A stretch of DNA of 64,000 nucleotides from Symsagittifera roscoffensis. Lineage: Eukaryota; Xenacoelomorpha; Acoela; Convolutidae. Position numbers and translations under genes: made by a program. The stretch spans positions 24,415,419 to 24,479,418 of the forward strand of contig NC_087070.1 in assembly GCF_963678635.1 (NCBI RefSeq), given 5' to 3'. The number at the start of each line of letters is the position of its first letter. Position 1 is the stretch's first letter. Below, piece after piece: positions 20,343 through 33,289 of the stretch. The notes below the pieces were generated by a model, which was given only the letters and a program-made list of their open reading frames with translations, was not told the DNA's origin and did not search any database.

Positions 20343-23033
20343 AGGCGCAGTGAACGAGCCGAACCTTTGAGGCCTAGAGTTCTTTGGGAACAACGCATCA
20401 AGTGAGAACCATCAACATTGGGAAAATTAGGCGCAAAAGTTTCTGTTGACAATTATCGCTAAAAACTCTGTGGATATCGAAGATGTGATTAAACCACTAT
20501 CGAGAACGAAATAACTTACCCCTTCTCAGAAACATCGGAGACTTCCGACAATTAAACCCGTCGGGCTGAAAAAGAAGAAAGAAACAAACAAGTGTTACAC
20601 CTCTACAACGAAGAAGTGCGAAGGAGGAAAGCGAAGGACAATGCAAAATTTAACGGCTACAAATCGGTAACATCGATAAAAAGTTAAAATTACAGCTATA
20701 CCGAGGACTTGGTAAAGAGGGACAAAAGTGCTTCGCACACAAAAACCCTGGAAAAAGAATACTCGACCTAAATTTTGCAGAATTTTGGGAACTATTAAAA
20801 CCACGTTCACGATAACCATGAACCTGACTTATGAAAGATACAAACTCTTCGGTCGAAGAAAGAATGATCACGGGTCAGAAAAAAATCCTTGAGGTCTGGG
20901 CAATCTAGAGACCGGAAAAGTCAGATTTTAGATCATTACCAACATGAGGAAAGTGGAAATCCAGAAAACGTTGGGTATTGAATATCTGACCCCATAATGA
21001 TTTTAGCTTATTTATTAGTTCACGAGAAAGGCACGGAAATACATCAACCGTACACAAGAATCCCTCTAAAGATGTCTGTACAAAAACCACAGTATGTATA
21101 AAATGAGCCAAAACTGAATAATGTAGAAAGTAATAAACGTAGAACTTGTCGTCAAGAAGGGACATCTTACATCTTGTCCAGCAATAGAGAGAAATTGTAG
21201 CACCTGCGGTCATAAAGGTCACTTCGCTAAGAATTGCAGAAGATCAGCCAGAGCGCAAATCAATTTAGTTTAACAAAACTCGAAACTGCCCGAACAAGAA
21301 ATCCACCGAAAACACGCGCAGGACAACTCCGAGTTTGAAGTAGATTTTGAATTTTTTTTACTAAGGATAGATAACGATAAGCGAATAACGCTATTGAGGA
21401 CAGAACTGAAGGAGGAATGAGGAACCAAAACAGTATTTTTATATGAAAGATTCCAACTGAAGAAGACATTAACGGTATCAATGGGTAACTGCAATCCCTA
21501 CCTAATTGAAACTCAAATTGACTCAGCTAGCCCAGCATCGCTTATGAAAAAAGATTTATTTCAAGAACGCAAGATAAGGGACAGATTTTTACGAATCGAA
21601 GCAGTTGATGAACTCAGGAAAAAAAGCTACCAAGGTTTTGGAAACGCAAAAAATATCATCATTGTGAGGATACAACCGAAGGGATGGGATGCCAAAAATC
21701 AACAACAGTTTATCGCCAAAGGGGCAGAAAGAAACTTACTAGGCAACGACATACTTTTGAATCTGGGTATAGAGTTCTCACAGAAGCAGGCACCACCAAT
21801 AGTATCAGACACACGGTCTATCAGACACACGGTCAAACTCACGGTCGGGATAGAAGTAAGCCAGATGAAATTTGAGTCTGACAGTCAGCCCAGTCAATTT
21901 CCTGACACACCACTTCAACGGGAATTCAAACTGTATATATCTAACCGATTTCCCGAAATTTTGAAAAAACAGGCAGAAAAAAAGTTTCATAGTAAAAACA
22001 TACTTCAACCAACCATTTAAACCAATACAAGTAAAAGGCAAAAGTATACCAATAAACCAACTCCCTGAAGTTAAACTATGTATCGACCAGTTAGTCAGCG
22101 AGGGGTATATAAAAAAACTGTGAGGATGTTCAAAGAACTGCTTCATATCAACTATCGCCATAACAGCAAAAAGGGACGGGACAATTAAATTTGCATTGAA
22201 CTGAAAACTACTAAATAAACCAACATTTTGCAACATATATCATAAGCCTAATTCGTTTGAAGTAACCGACAACGTTGTCTCAACAATTACTGGCCACAAC
22301 GAAAACTTAACCTTGTTTTCATCTATCGACTTTAAGTACGCATGTAGTCAGATGCCTCTGTCAAAAAAAAGCGTGCAACCAAGGCAGTTTTAACATCGCG
22401 GGAGGAGACGTTATGGGTTCATATCGTTTCAAAACGGGATTCTACGGATTATGTGATATGCTGAAATTTTTTCAAAGTATTATGAACCGTTTGACTGAAA
22501 AATTACTAAACTCACACTGTTACTTAGACGAAATGTTAATCGCTACAGTAGGTAGCGCTAAAGAACATTGTAAATTTTTCACTGAAGTTCAAAGAACATT
22601 GAACGACGAAGTAAAACAGAAATATTAGCCATGAAATGCTAGAAAAGTAAATTTTTGACTCATCAAATAGAGTGGTTCAGTTCTAAAATTGATGCAAAAG
22701 GAACCACTCCTTTAGTACCCAAATCAATGTAATCCGGAATTTAAAAGAATCAAAATGTATCAAGAATTTGAGATCCTTTATGGGCTCAATCAACCAATTT
22801 AACAAATTCATCCCATAGGTAGCATCTTTACCTACACTGTTTAAAGCTGTAACTGCAGCGCTAAAAGTTGAAAAATATACAAAGACAGCTCAATCTTGCC
22901 TCACCCGCTGGCAGATAAACTTTTACCATATGACTTCACGGTCAAACATCTCCCGGATAAAGTCATGAGATTTGTGCAATATCTATCTAGACACCCATCA
23001 ATGGACTTCGTTTTAGTTTCCTATGAAAGAAAA
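20343..23033 (+). pseudogene. Truncated Ty3/Gypsy internal region, copy 1 (gag-pro-RT-partial RNase H)
   Basis: The order of parts is as follows. A stop-riddled gag ends in a CCHC zinc knuckle at 21196-21237 (C-STC-GHKG-H-FAKN-C). The protease frame 21481-22020 has the catalytic block QIDSASPAS and the flap-end block LLGNDILLNLGI. RT fragments at 22080-22628 include ITAKRDGTIKF, FSSIDFKYACSQM, FKTGFYGLCDMLKFFQS and the catalytic box as CYLDEM (YLDE where YxDD is expected, 22521-22532). The RNase H/connection end is at 22780-23030 (GSINQFNKFI; HLPDKVMRF; LSRHP). An in-frame TGA (KKL-stop-GCS), an extra A at about 22363-22370 and further stops disable it. It stops abruptly inside the region after RNase H, where the second LTR begins. 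Confidence 0.8.
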
Positions 23034-24051
23034 TGTGGTTCCTGCGAATTGCAGAGGAGGCATCAGTAGGCCTTGACAGTCCTGTCGATGATAGTCTATT
23101 TCTATTATATCCCCAAATTCCAGACTGTGCTATTTTGTTGAGCGAATCATATCCCCACATTCCAGACTTTGTTATTTTGGAACTAAAATTTTCATTAGGC
23201 ACCAGTATTGCAGCCAAAATTGGTCAGGCTGTTGTAGACCTGAAGCTGGAGGTCAAATCTCGACCTCTGAAAATTTTAAGTGTGCTTGTATAACTTGTTC
23301 GCTGTGTAGTGTGTTTAATCGCCAGAATTAACATAATTCAAGAAAAATATTGATGTGTGATGTCCTGAGGTCAAAAATGTAAAGAAATCTTGTTTAAAAA
23401 TAGTTTTTGCAAGGTTAGGTTTTGAAAAAAGTCAGTCAGTTTTACCAACTTGAGTTAGGATAATTAAGGTGTTTTTTCTGTTATAAGCTTACTTTTCTGC
23501 CTCTTAAACTGAAAATTTGTTCTCGACCTAATTTTAATTTTTTGTCTCTAAAATTAAATTATTCGTTGCTGCACTAGATATCTCAATAATAATTGGATCT
23601 TTTTAACTGTTTCCCCTCAATTTGCAAAAGGGGGGGATTAGTTACTAGGTACCCGAGGGGGGATTGTTAAAGAGATCTTATTATTTGACCATGACCTCTT
23701 GAGCGGCCAGCGTTAATTCGCGAATCATTTTTTAACCCCTATGTTTACGTACTAATATGGAATTAGAAACAATCCTGCCAAAAGAACATCGGCTTTTGGC
23801 ACAACTGATCTATTGTCAGTGTACGCTTTAAAAAACCAACTCTTAATTCAACTTCTAAACAAATTTTAAGTTTTATCTAGCTAAGCTAGCTTAAACAATG
23901 TCGTTTTTTTTAGTCTTAGTTTAGATGTCTGCTAGTTAGTTTAGTAGAGAACCCACATCTTAACAAGTCTTACACTAGTTTTAGTTTAACTACACCTTTA
24001 TTCTCGGATTTTTTACAATCCCATTATTTGGATTAACCTAATTTTCTAACA
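23034..24051 (+). repeat. Ty3/Gypsy LTR, second copy (1018 bp)
   Basis: Near-identical to 19325-20342, from TGTGGTTCC to TCTAACA. Six to eight bases before it (GAAAGAAAA) also resemble the flank of the first copy (GAAAGATAA), which suggests the duplicated unit carried a little 5' flank with it. Confidence 0.85.
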
Positions 24052-27000
24052 AGGCGCAGTGAAACGAGCTGAACCTTTGAGGCCTAGAGTTCTTTTGGAA
24101 CAACGCATCAAGTGAGAACCATCAGCATTGGGAAAAATAGGCGCAAAAGTTTCAGTTGACAATTATCGCTAAAAACTCTGTGGATATCGAAGATGTGGTT
24201 AAACCACCATCTAGACCCGAAATAACTTACCCCTTCCCAGAAACATCGGAGACTTCCGACAATTAAACCCGTCTGGCTGAAAAAGAAGAAAGAAACAAAC
24301 ATTTATTACAAGTCTACAAAAAAGAAATGCGAACGAGGAAAGCGGAAGACAATGCAAAATTTAACGGGCTACAAATCGGTAACATCGATAAAAAGTTAAA
24401 ATTACAGCTATACCGAGGACTTGGTAAAGATGGACAAAAGTGCTTCGCACACAAAAACCCTGGAAAAGAATACTCGACCTAAACTTTGCAGAATTTTGGG
24501 AACTATTAAAAACCACGTTCACGATAACCATGAACCTGACTTATGAAAGATACAAATTCTTCGGTCGAAGAAAGATTGATCACGGGTCACAAAAAAATCC
24601 TTGAAGTCTGGGCGATCTAGAGACCGAAATAGTCAGATTTTAGATCATTACCAACATGAGGAAAGTGGAAATCCAGAAAAAGTTAGGTATTGAATATCTG
24701 ACCCCATAATGGTTTTAGCTTATTTATTAGTTCACGAGAAAGGCACGGAAATTCATCAACCGTACACAAGAATCCCTCTAAAAATGTCTGTACAAAAACC
24801 ACAGTATTTATAAAATGAGCCAAAACTGAATAATGTAGAAAGTAACAAACGTAGAACTTGTCGTCAAGAAGGGACATCTTACATCTTGTCCAGCAATAGA
24901 GAGAAATTGTAACACCTGCGGTCATAAAGGTCACTTCGCTAAGAAATGCAGAAGATCAGCCAGAACGCAAATCAATGTAGTTGAACAAAACTCGAAACTG
25001 CCCGAACAAGAAATCCACCGAAAACACGCGCACGACAACTCCGAGTTTGAAGTAGATTTTGAATTTTTTTATTAACGATAGATAACGATAAGCAAATAAC
25101 GCTATTGAGGACAGAACTGAAGGAGGAATGAGGAACCAAAACAGTATTTTTATATGAAAGATTCCAACTGAAGAAGACATTAATGTTCTCAATGGGTAAC
25201 TGCAATCCCTACGTAACTGAAACTCAAATTGACTCAGCTAGCCCAGCATCGTTTATGAAAAAAGATTTATTTCAAGAACGCAAGATAAGGGACAGATTTT
25301 TACGAATCGAAGCAGTTGATGAACTCAGGAAAAAAAGCTACCAAGGTTTTGGAAACGCAAAAAATATCATCATTGTGAGGATACAACCGAAGGGATGGAA
25401 TGCCAAAAATCAACAACAGTTTATCGGCAAAGGGGCAGAAAGAAACTTACTAGGCAACGACATACTTTTGAATCTGGGTATAAAGGTCTCACAGAAGCAG
25501 CCACCACCAATAGTATCAGACACACGGTCTATCAGACACACGGTCAGACTCACGGTCGGGATAGAAGTAAGCCAGATGAAATTTGAGTCTGACAGTCAAC
25601 CCAGTCAATTTCCTGACACACCACTTCAACGGAAGTTCAAACTGTATATATCTAACCGATTTTCCGAAATTTTGAAAAAACAGGCAGAAAAAAAGTTTCA
25701 TAGTAAAAACATACTTCAACCAACCTTTTAAACCAATACAAGTAAAAGGCAAAAGTATACCAATAAACCAACTCCCTGAAGTTAAACTATGTATCGACCA
25801 GTTAGTCAGCGAGGGGTATATAAAAAAACTGTGAGGATGTTCAAAGGACTGCTTCATATCAACTATCGCCATAACAGCAAAAAAGGACGGGACAATTAAA
25901 TTGGCATTGAACAGAAAACTACTAAATAAACCAATATTTTGCAACGTATGTCAAAAGCCTAATTCGTTTGAAGTAACCGACAACGTTGTCTCAACAATTA
26001 CTGGCCACAACGAAAACTTAACCTTGTTTTCATCTATCGACTTTAAGTACGCATGTAGTCAGATGCCTCTGTCAAAAAAAGCGTGCAACCAAGGCAGTTT
26101 TAACATCGCGGGAGGAGACATTATGGGTTCATATCGTTTCAAAACGGGATTCTACGGATTATGTGATATGCTGAAATTTTTTCAAAGTATTATGAACCGT
26201 TTGACTGAAAAGTTACTAAACTCACACTGTTACTTAGACGAAATGTTAATCGCTACAGTAGGTAGCGCTAAAGAACATTGTAAATTTTTCACTGAAGTTC
26301 AAAGAACATTGAACGACGAAGTAAAATAGAAATATTAGCCATAAAAAGCTAGAAAAGTAAATTTTTGGCTCATCCAGTAGAGTGGTTCAGATTTAAAATT
26401 GATGCAAAAGGAACCACTCCTTTAGTACCCAAATCAATGTAATCCGGATTTTAAAAGAATCAAAATGTATCAAGAATATGAGATCCTTTATGGGCTCAAT
26501 CAACCAATTTAACAAATTCATCCCATACTTACCTACACTGTTTAAAGCTGTAACTGTAGCGCTAAAAGACGACAAATATACAAAGACAGCTCAATCTCGC
26601 CTCACCCGCTGGCAGATAAACTTTTACCATATGATTTCACGGTCAAGCATCTCCCGGATAAAGTCATGAGATTTGTGGAATATCTATCTAGACACCCATC
26701 GGTGGACTTCGTATTAGTTTCCTTTGAAGACGAAAAATTCGTCACCGCCTCTGTAAATAATACCGGCCCGCTTTTGGGTTTGAAAACTTGATGCCTAGAC
26801 ATTCTATTCGCAAATAAGGACAAATGATCTTAGCAAAGAGTATCTCATGACTCAAATTACTTCAACGTGATTAATAAATCGGCTAGAAAATTGACAAGAC
26901 AAAAATTTGAACGTGAGAAACGATTTGAATATGCTGCTGATAGTTTTTTAAACTTTAATCGCGCATTCTAAAATTTCGTAGTGCCAAAATTTTCACTCGC

Positions 27001-28800
27001 GTACAGAAGACTGCAATTCATCCTGTCAAGCAGTTGATTTTTCAAATAACTACAAAATTCTGGAAGAAAGGTCCGATCAATCTGAAAATTCAGTTGTAAG
27101 CAAAATCCGTCTGTTTTAACCAGTACTAGCTACCCGTCTGGTACCGTATACTTATCAATGAGAAAAAACCCTAAATATATTAAACAAAAATTATTCCTAT
27201 TCTCTCGGCGCAAAGTTTTTGATTCAAAATTCATTACGTTACTCACTAAACAAGACCTTGTTTTGAAAAAATTTATAAGAGCTATCGAAGAAGATCGGAA
27301 ACAAGATATCATACTCGGGAAAATATTTGAAACTTTATATTAATAATTTACACGTGAACGAAGGGTTCCTCTACTTCGATGGAAGACTCGTGATACAGGC
27401 ATGTTTGAGGACCAGTAAGCTACGTAGACTCCATGAAGCACACCCGGGCCAATTTGCAATGAAGAGCTTGGCAACATTCTACATCTGGTGGCTAAAAATC
27501 TGCCGCGAAATCTAAGTCCACGGAGAAAAAAGTATCGAGTGTGTTAAAGCAGGTAAGAATTTGAAACATCTAACGAAACATTGAGACCTCGGAAAGCTCT
27601 CATCGGTCGTTGAACCAAATCAGGAAAAGAAGCTAAATTTTGCCTGTGGCCCGCTACCTATATCTTGGGGAACAAAGAAACTTGTGTGCCTAAACCGATT
27701 CTCAAAATTCCCCTCAGCGCAAATTACATCTGGTACATCCTCAAAATCCGTCATAAACTTTCTTAGAAAATACATAACCCTTCATGGATTACCTAGAACT
27801 GTTAAAACAGACCAAGGGTCGGAATTTATTTTTAAAGAAGTCCAAAAATTTTGTCAAGAACGAAACATAAACTTTAAATTTAACCTAGTAGGTGACCATA
27901 GAGCTACATGTCTGGTTAAAAGAGTGATTAGACAAATTAAAAAAGACGACAAAAGAAACACTAAAACTCTTTCCAGAAATAGCGCTTCTGAAAATCATAA
28001 AATTTTTAAGGACTGTAACTCAAGAATCAATAAATTGCTCTCCTTTCGCAGTACGTTTCACCAAACACCAATTTGCACAATCTCGTAAAACGTCCATCTT
28101 TAAAAAATATTGTATTGGAACAAAACGTTATTATGCATAGATAAGGGACCAACCCAGCCGACCACAAACGCTAGACAAATTAGAAATAACACCCTCGAAT
28201 ATCTCTATGAAAACTATAGCCGTTGACGATGCTAGCGACCTCATTCTTTTGAAAGACCTCAAGCCGTTCACTGAAATCAACCAGAAAACTAGACAAGATA
28301 GTACATCCCAATGTCCAGCGAATAATAAAAATGAAGTCCCACGGAAAGATGAATCAGGTATAGGAAAAAATCAGGACCCAGCTCAATACTTAGTCATACC
28401 GACATCAAGCATTTCCAAATCCAACCAAACCACAGTACCACCAATCATTCAACTTGATGGTCAATAACAAATGGAGAAAAGCCAATCAGAAGCTTGAAAC
28501 GAGTGCGATAGGACTCAACTCCAAACTCTGATAGCAATCCCGAATATGAAGGCAATCACGAACCCAGTTGGTACGGACCCCGATAACCAGAGAAAAGGCC
28601 CTATTTATCATGTTCCAGGGTTCTTCGAAGACAAAACCCACCGGAATTGGCAATAGGAAAGCATCCTCGCCCATGAAGTAGCCACCTCCATGAGAATTGT
28701 CCTACCCTCATGTCAGACATAATACTAGGCCTATTCGAACTACACAACCTCCAACTCTATTAGGAGAACGGGTGTTCACGAGCCTCGTAGAAGCTTCCGG
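24052..28800 (+). pseudogene. Ty3/Gypsy internal region, copy 2 (gag-pro-RT-RNase H-integrase), inactive
   Basis: Near-duplicate of copy 1 through RNase H, then continuing into integrase. Zinc knuckle 24908-24949. Protease frame 25192-25731 (QIDSASPAS). RT frame 25901-26329, open, again with CYLDEM (26231-26242). The RNase H tail includes KLLPYDFTVKHLP and FVEYLSRHPS (26600-26700). The integrase zinc-binding region is at 27380-27515 (RRLHEAHPGQFAMK). Integrase core 27684-28088: CLNRFSKFPS (first catalytic Asp now Asn), TVKTDQGSEF (second Asp kept), GDHRATCLVKR (catalytic Glu now Lys). The basic tail is at 28207-28467, and a final VRHNTRPIRTTQPP block near 28720. Stops and frame breaks separate all parts, and several are shared with copy 1. 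No env-like gene is seen. Confidence 0.85.
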
Positions 28801-29228
28801 TGACAGACCGGGCAAATATTTCTCAACGTGCCCACAGAACCTTTTCCCACCTCATGATTTGAGGTATTTACTACGAAATAGAAAACCCGCCAGTCACCGC
28901 CGTGGACCTAAATACCCCAAGTTCCTTTCCACTCTGGCACTCGACCCCAGATAGTTCCAGAAGATTATCGAGGCTATGGACCTGCTAAGCCGCCCCGTGA
29001 CATTTGAAGAGCTCAAGAAACGGACAAAAATTAGAGCTATGAACCGAGACGCCGCCTAATTTCCTAGTGATAAAAAAAATTTTACATTCAGCAAAATAAC
29101 TCGCTCTATTTCGTAAAAACAGTCCTTTTTTCAATATTCAATTTTGAATTCTGTTTTGTAACCGGAATTAAAACACCTGTGTTTGTATTTTGATGCTTAA
29201 CTTTGTTTATTTAGTTTTAAGATTAATC

Positions 29229-29460
29229 GCAATGATTGGTGCTTACAGCTACTTTAATCCTTTTAGGAAGTTCACGTAACCATTCAGCCTGATACCCGTT
29301 TTCATGGACCTTTATGTTATCAAGTGCTTATTTTGCCCATCGGGCGTCATCTTCGGGGGTAAACTTAATTTTCTGTGCCGTCTCATTATTCCGCTCTTCG
29401 GGCACCATCCTTGGGTGAAAGGTAAATGATAAGTTCTTTGTACTAAATGCTACCTTGTAA
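29229..29460 (-). pseudogene. BEL/Pao-like retrotransposon pol scrap
   Basis: The minus strand is open with one stop: STKNLSFTFHPRM, then KIKFTPEDDARWAK, stop, then ALDNIKVHENGYQAEWLREL. The pattern of an acidic helix followed by K-x-x-ENGY-x-x-x-L resembles the start of BEL/Pao reverse transcriptase regions (usually ...DGRYEV-LPW...). It sits between the Gypsy copy 2 and its decayed 3' LTR, on the opposite strand, so it is a separate insertion. The family call is tentative. Confidence 0.4.
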
Positions 29461-29493
29461 CAATTTTTCGAGAAGAATGTCTAAGGCGATGTT

Positions 29494-29700
29494 TTAACCT
29501 CTATGATGTTTACGTACTTATTTCGAATTACATTTATACCTGCCAAAAGAACATCGGCTTTTGGTACAACTGATCTTTAGTCAGTGTACGTTTTTTAAAA
29601 CCAATTCTTAACTCAACTTCTTAACCGGTTCTAACTTTTATCTAGCTTAGCTAGCTTAACCGACGTCTTTTCTTCTAATCTAGATTTCCTTTTTTTTTTA
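29494..29700 (+). repeat. Decayed 3' LTR fragment of the Gypsy element
   Basis: Matches LTR positions around 20020-20220: TTTTAACCTCTATG, TTTACGTACT, CCTGCCAAAAGAACATCGGC, GTACAACTGATCT, GTCAGTGTACG, TTTTATCTAGCT. It is clearly more diverged than the two upstream LTRs are from each other, and it is truncated on both sides. Confidence 0.7.
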
Positions 29701-32370
29701 ATTTAACAAGAATTGAAAAACAGGACAATTTTTTTCACAAGATTACTCCAAACTGAACAAGATATCAAAAGGTTTTTGTTAAATTGATGAATTTTGAATG
29801 TTTTCTTCATCATATTAAAGAATTAATTTGCGAACGCTTCTTTGGATTGCTTTGGAAACAATGCTAAGTCTGAACAACATTAATCATTTAGTTTTTGAAG
29901 GCTTCCGACAAGAAAAAAAACTGCATGGGTCAGGGCAAAGCCCTGATTGTTCCTACCTTTCTTTAACAACATTTTGGAATGAAATGGGCTTTTTATTTGA
30001 TTTTGGTTTGATTTTTAGGATTCGGGTTAAATTTTTGTCAGATTAAATTAGGCTACGGAGGAGGGTTGTTTGCTGAAAAAATGTAAAATTTTTGTCAGCA
30101 TTTTTTCATATGGACAACTTGATTTTCCGAGCTCTCAAAAATAATGTGCCGCAGGCAAAAGTTCGAAAAATACAGACAATAAAAGGCGTTTCTAAAAGAC
30201 AACCAATTAGCTACGTGCCTTTAGAAAGTTTTGAAATTGGTCTGCCAAAAATGGATGTCGTAATTTTAAACTAAAAAGAAAACCTTTCGGAAAGTTTTGG
30301 TAACCAGAATTGAGGGAAGAAGGCGGTTGTCCCCACCAAACCCCACACCCCAGTTCGGCTTGCTTCTGGTTTTGGTATAAGTTTTTGGTAAGTGGGTTTC
30401 TTATTTGAACTAGTGGATTTACCTGACTTTTTTTCTGTGCACATTTTTTCTTGACCCATTTGATGGTTGATTCAACTGATTTCAATTGATTCATCATTTA
30501 AATAAATAATCTGAAAAAAAATTTGGAATTACTAGAAATGTTTAGAAATTGATTAGAAGTGTAAACCATATTGTACGGAAAATTAAAACAGAAGAGCCCT
30601 GTCCCTCTCTCTCCTCTTCTTAGATGATTGAAAACAAAGTCTGTTGTTCGTTCCACCTATGATGTAATAATGAAGTATGAGTAGTTTATCTGGAAACTCT
30701 AGTAATCAGATCAAGTACTGGCCAAATAAATAAGTAAACGCTATTCAAGAAATCAGTTTGAAGTGAAATTCTCAGTAGAGTGCGGAAAGAAATTTGAATA
30801 CATTTTTTTTGGCTTACATCTAACGCTAGGATGATCAGTTCTAACTACATGCTTTGCTGACCTCATTTTTTCTGTTCATTTATCTACGTTCCAGTTTTCA
30901 CCTTATAATGTCTCGAGACTTGAACCGATCTGGATCCGACTTCAGCATCAAGTTAGGAACTGCTATAAACCTGCTCAGTTCTGGTTTTAAAGTATTTCTT
31001 ATTTACGGGATCGTACAACTATTCTTAGCTAAAGTTCAAGTTTTTCTATTATGTCACTTACAGTTTGACGTGAAAAAATCCTAATTAGAAACAAGACTAC
31101 TCGTACATCAGAGCAAAACATTGAATGTTCCGATTGCGCATTAAATTCGATTTTATTTGTTTTTTTTTACAACGAGCTGACGAAACAACCGAGAAAAAAA
31201 AACAAGTTTAAGATATCCAAGTATAGTCGTAAGTAGTCCAATATAACGGGTTACTATATTGGCTTCTTAACAAACATAAATGATTATAATAACCCAAAAA
31301 AGTGTATAACAACATATACACGATTATAATTGTGATATTTTAAAAAGAAAACAATCTGAAGACAATGTTTTACCGCTAACCAAAATTTTCGTAGACATCT
31401 TTTAAACTTAGTGGAAACGTTCCCGCGGTAAATGAAAAATAAATCTTCGCAAGAAATTATGAAACAGTTTTTGGTAGCTTGAAAATTTTAAATCTGCATC
31501 ATTAAACGACTTTAGTAGAGAAGAAATGAAAAATTAAAACCGCTATAAATTTGAAAGGATCTGGAAACTTTTAAAACAATTTTCTCACTTTTCACACAAG
31601 CCAACGTATACGAAATGCATAAACAAAAGTCATTCAGATTGAAGGTCGCAGACAAAATGGGCAAACAAAAGGGCTTATAATCGTATTTAACCAATTATAA
31701 TGAATTTTTCTTCAAAACATATGAACTGAAAACTGGATAAAAGTAATCGATTATAATCGATCCTAACTGTATCGACAAATAAATGGAAAAATAATTGATT
31801 ATAATCGATTAAAATGTATTACAATAAATTGATTTCAAAAAAGAGAGATTATAATCGATTATGAATGGATGAAAATCAACTTTTTCTCAATTGTAGCAAG
31901 ACTGGTACTAAAATCATAATATAAAAAATTATTAAGGGTTGAAACTGGATGCAAGTTTTTCTATTATATTTTTTATCTAATTTTTTTCTTTTTTTCTTCG
32001 ATTTAGTCCCCCCCCCGTATTGGCCTAAGTTTTCCACTAAAAGAATCAAATGACATCACCTGACACTTTATATTGGCTGTGGGGCAAAAAAACTAAAAGC
32101 AAAAAAACTAACAGCCAAATTTTGAAAAATATTTTTTTTATAACAAAAAGTATCCTAAGCAAGGCAAACGGATTGCTCAAAAATTCACCCTTATACCATT
32201 CTGACTAATAGTTTTAGACCGCCTATTGCTAACCTTGTTTGGCTGATTTAGGTTCTAACTTCTACAACCTGAGTTCTAAAACCTCCACTAGCGGTTGTTG
32301 CGTTTTGCAGCGTGTATTTGATCTTCTCGAATTTGAAAACTCCACTATTCACCGCTCACTGGTTGTTTAG
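29701..32370. other. Intronic or intergenic DNA, no exon recognised
   Basis: I searched this stretch for TM1-TM4 exons of the GPCR and found none. It contains a degenerate HTR tail at 31096-31155 (ACTACTCGTACATCAGAGC), a run of TTATAATCGATT motifs at 31740-31870, and a C-run (CCCCCCCCCG) near 32010. A possible acceptor at 30897 is followed by ~90 open bases with no recognisable product. Confidence 0.4.
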
Positions 32371-32587
32371 ACTGGAAAAGTCGATGCCCAGAAAGACATT
32401 CTTTCAGCAGAAGATATCCCAGACTTCACTCAGTGTGTCACTTTTGGAACTCTGTCGACCAGAGGTGCCAAAATCTACAATGTGTACACTATGGTGATCC
32501 AGTTCATAGTTCCAGTTGTGCTGATGTTGTTGTGTTATCTGGTCATCATAGTGAAGCTCACCATTAAACACAGAAGTCAGACCAGAG
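32371..32587 (+). CDS. Class A GPCR, exon encoding second extracellular loop and TM5
   Basis: Acceptor GGTTGTTTAG|ACTGG, donor CCAGAG|GTCAGT, 217 bp, ending in phase 1. It encodes a polar loop (GKVDAQKDILSAEDIPDF), then TQCVTFGTLSTRGAKIYN, then TM5 with the conserved Pro and Tyr (VIQFIVPVVLMLLCYLVII) and the start of loop three, KLTIKHRSQTR. QCVT with a Phe/Gly following, after the second-loop Cys, is characteristic of the GnRH / AKH / corazonin receptor group; vasopressin-type and other peptide receptors are the alternatives. The product would be a plasma-membrane G-protein-coupled neuropeptide receptor. The next exon at 43697 fits in phase. Codons are GC-richer than the intron sequence. Confidence 0.75.
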
Positions 32588-33289
32588 GTCAGTCAAGCAA
32601 CGCACAAAGCTTTTAGGCTCATAATTACAAAGAAAATAATGATAAATTAAAATAGATATTCTTGCTTACTTGCGCTGAGCTTTTCGCTTTATGTGAATGT
32701 ATTCCAGATTTTTGCGCAAAAAATGGAGTAACCAATTTTTCGCCATAAATTATTAAATTTTCGAACAATTTGTTTTTTGCTTTTTTCAGTTTTTTAATCA
32801 AGATCAACATTGGTTAAGTAAAAATTAGCGTTACAAAATACCAAAAAAAAGAGAAAAAACAGTATGAAAAACACAAAAAATATTTTAAAAAAAACATCCA
32901 AAAAATAAACATAAAAAAAACTTAAATACAGAAACATTTTAAACATTTTTTAATGAAGCCTTCAGATTCTTACAACATAAACCGTTTGACCAGTTATATT
33001 TAAACTCCAGGGTAGATAATTCTAAGGATGGTATTTTAAACTTTAGGTGCCATAAATAGGATGATAGATAAAGCTTCACATTTTTTCACAAAATTTTGGC
33101 GTGAGCGAAGTAAGTTTTTCGTACAAATAAAATCATTCAAATTAGCTTTTTCAGTAGAAACTTTGGGTAAATTTAGCAAATTTTTGTTTTTATTACTAAT
33201 AAGCTTCAATTTAATCACTAACTTCACTTTTTCAATGTAAACTGCATATTGGGAGTTTCACAAATTTTCAACTAAATTTTAATAACGAA

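Noticed and set aside
20595-21494. Minus-strand frames within the Gypsy gag/protease region
   Set aside because: Shadows of the plus-strand element, which has the zinc knuckle and protease motifs.
30898-31083. Exon after the acceptor TACGTTCCAG, possibly TM1 of the GPCR
   Set aside because: None of the three frames gives a transmembrane segment with class A landmarks, and no matching donor is convincing.
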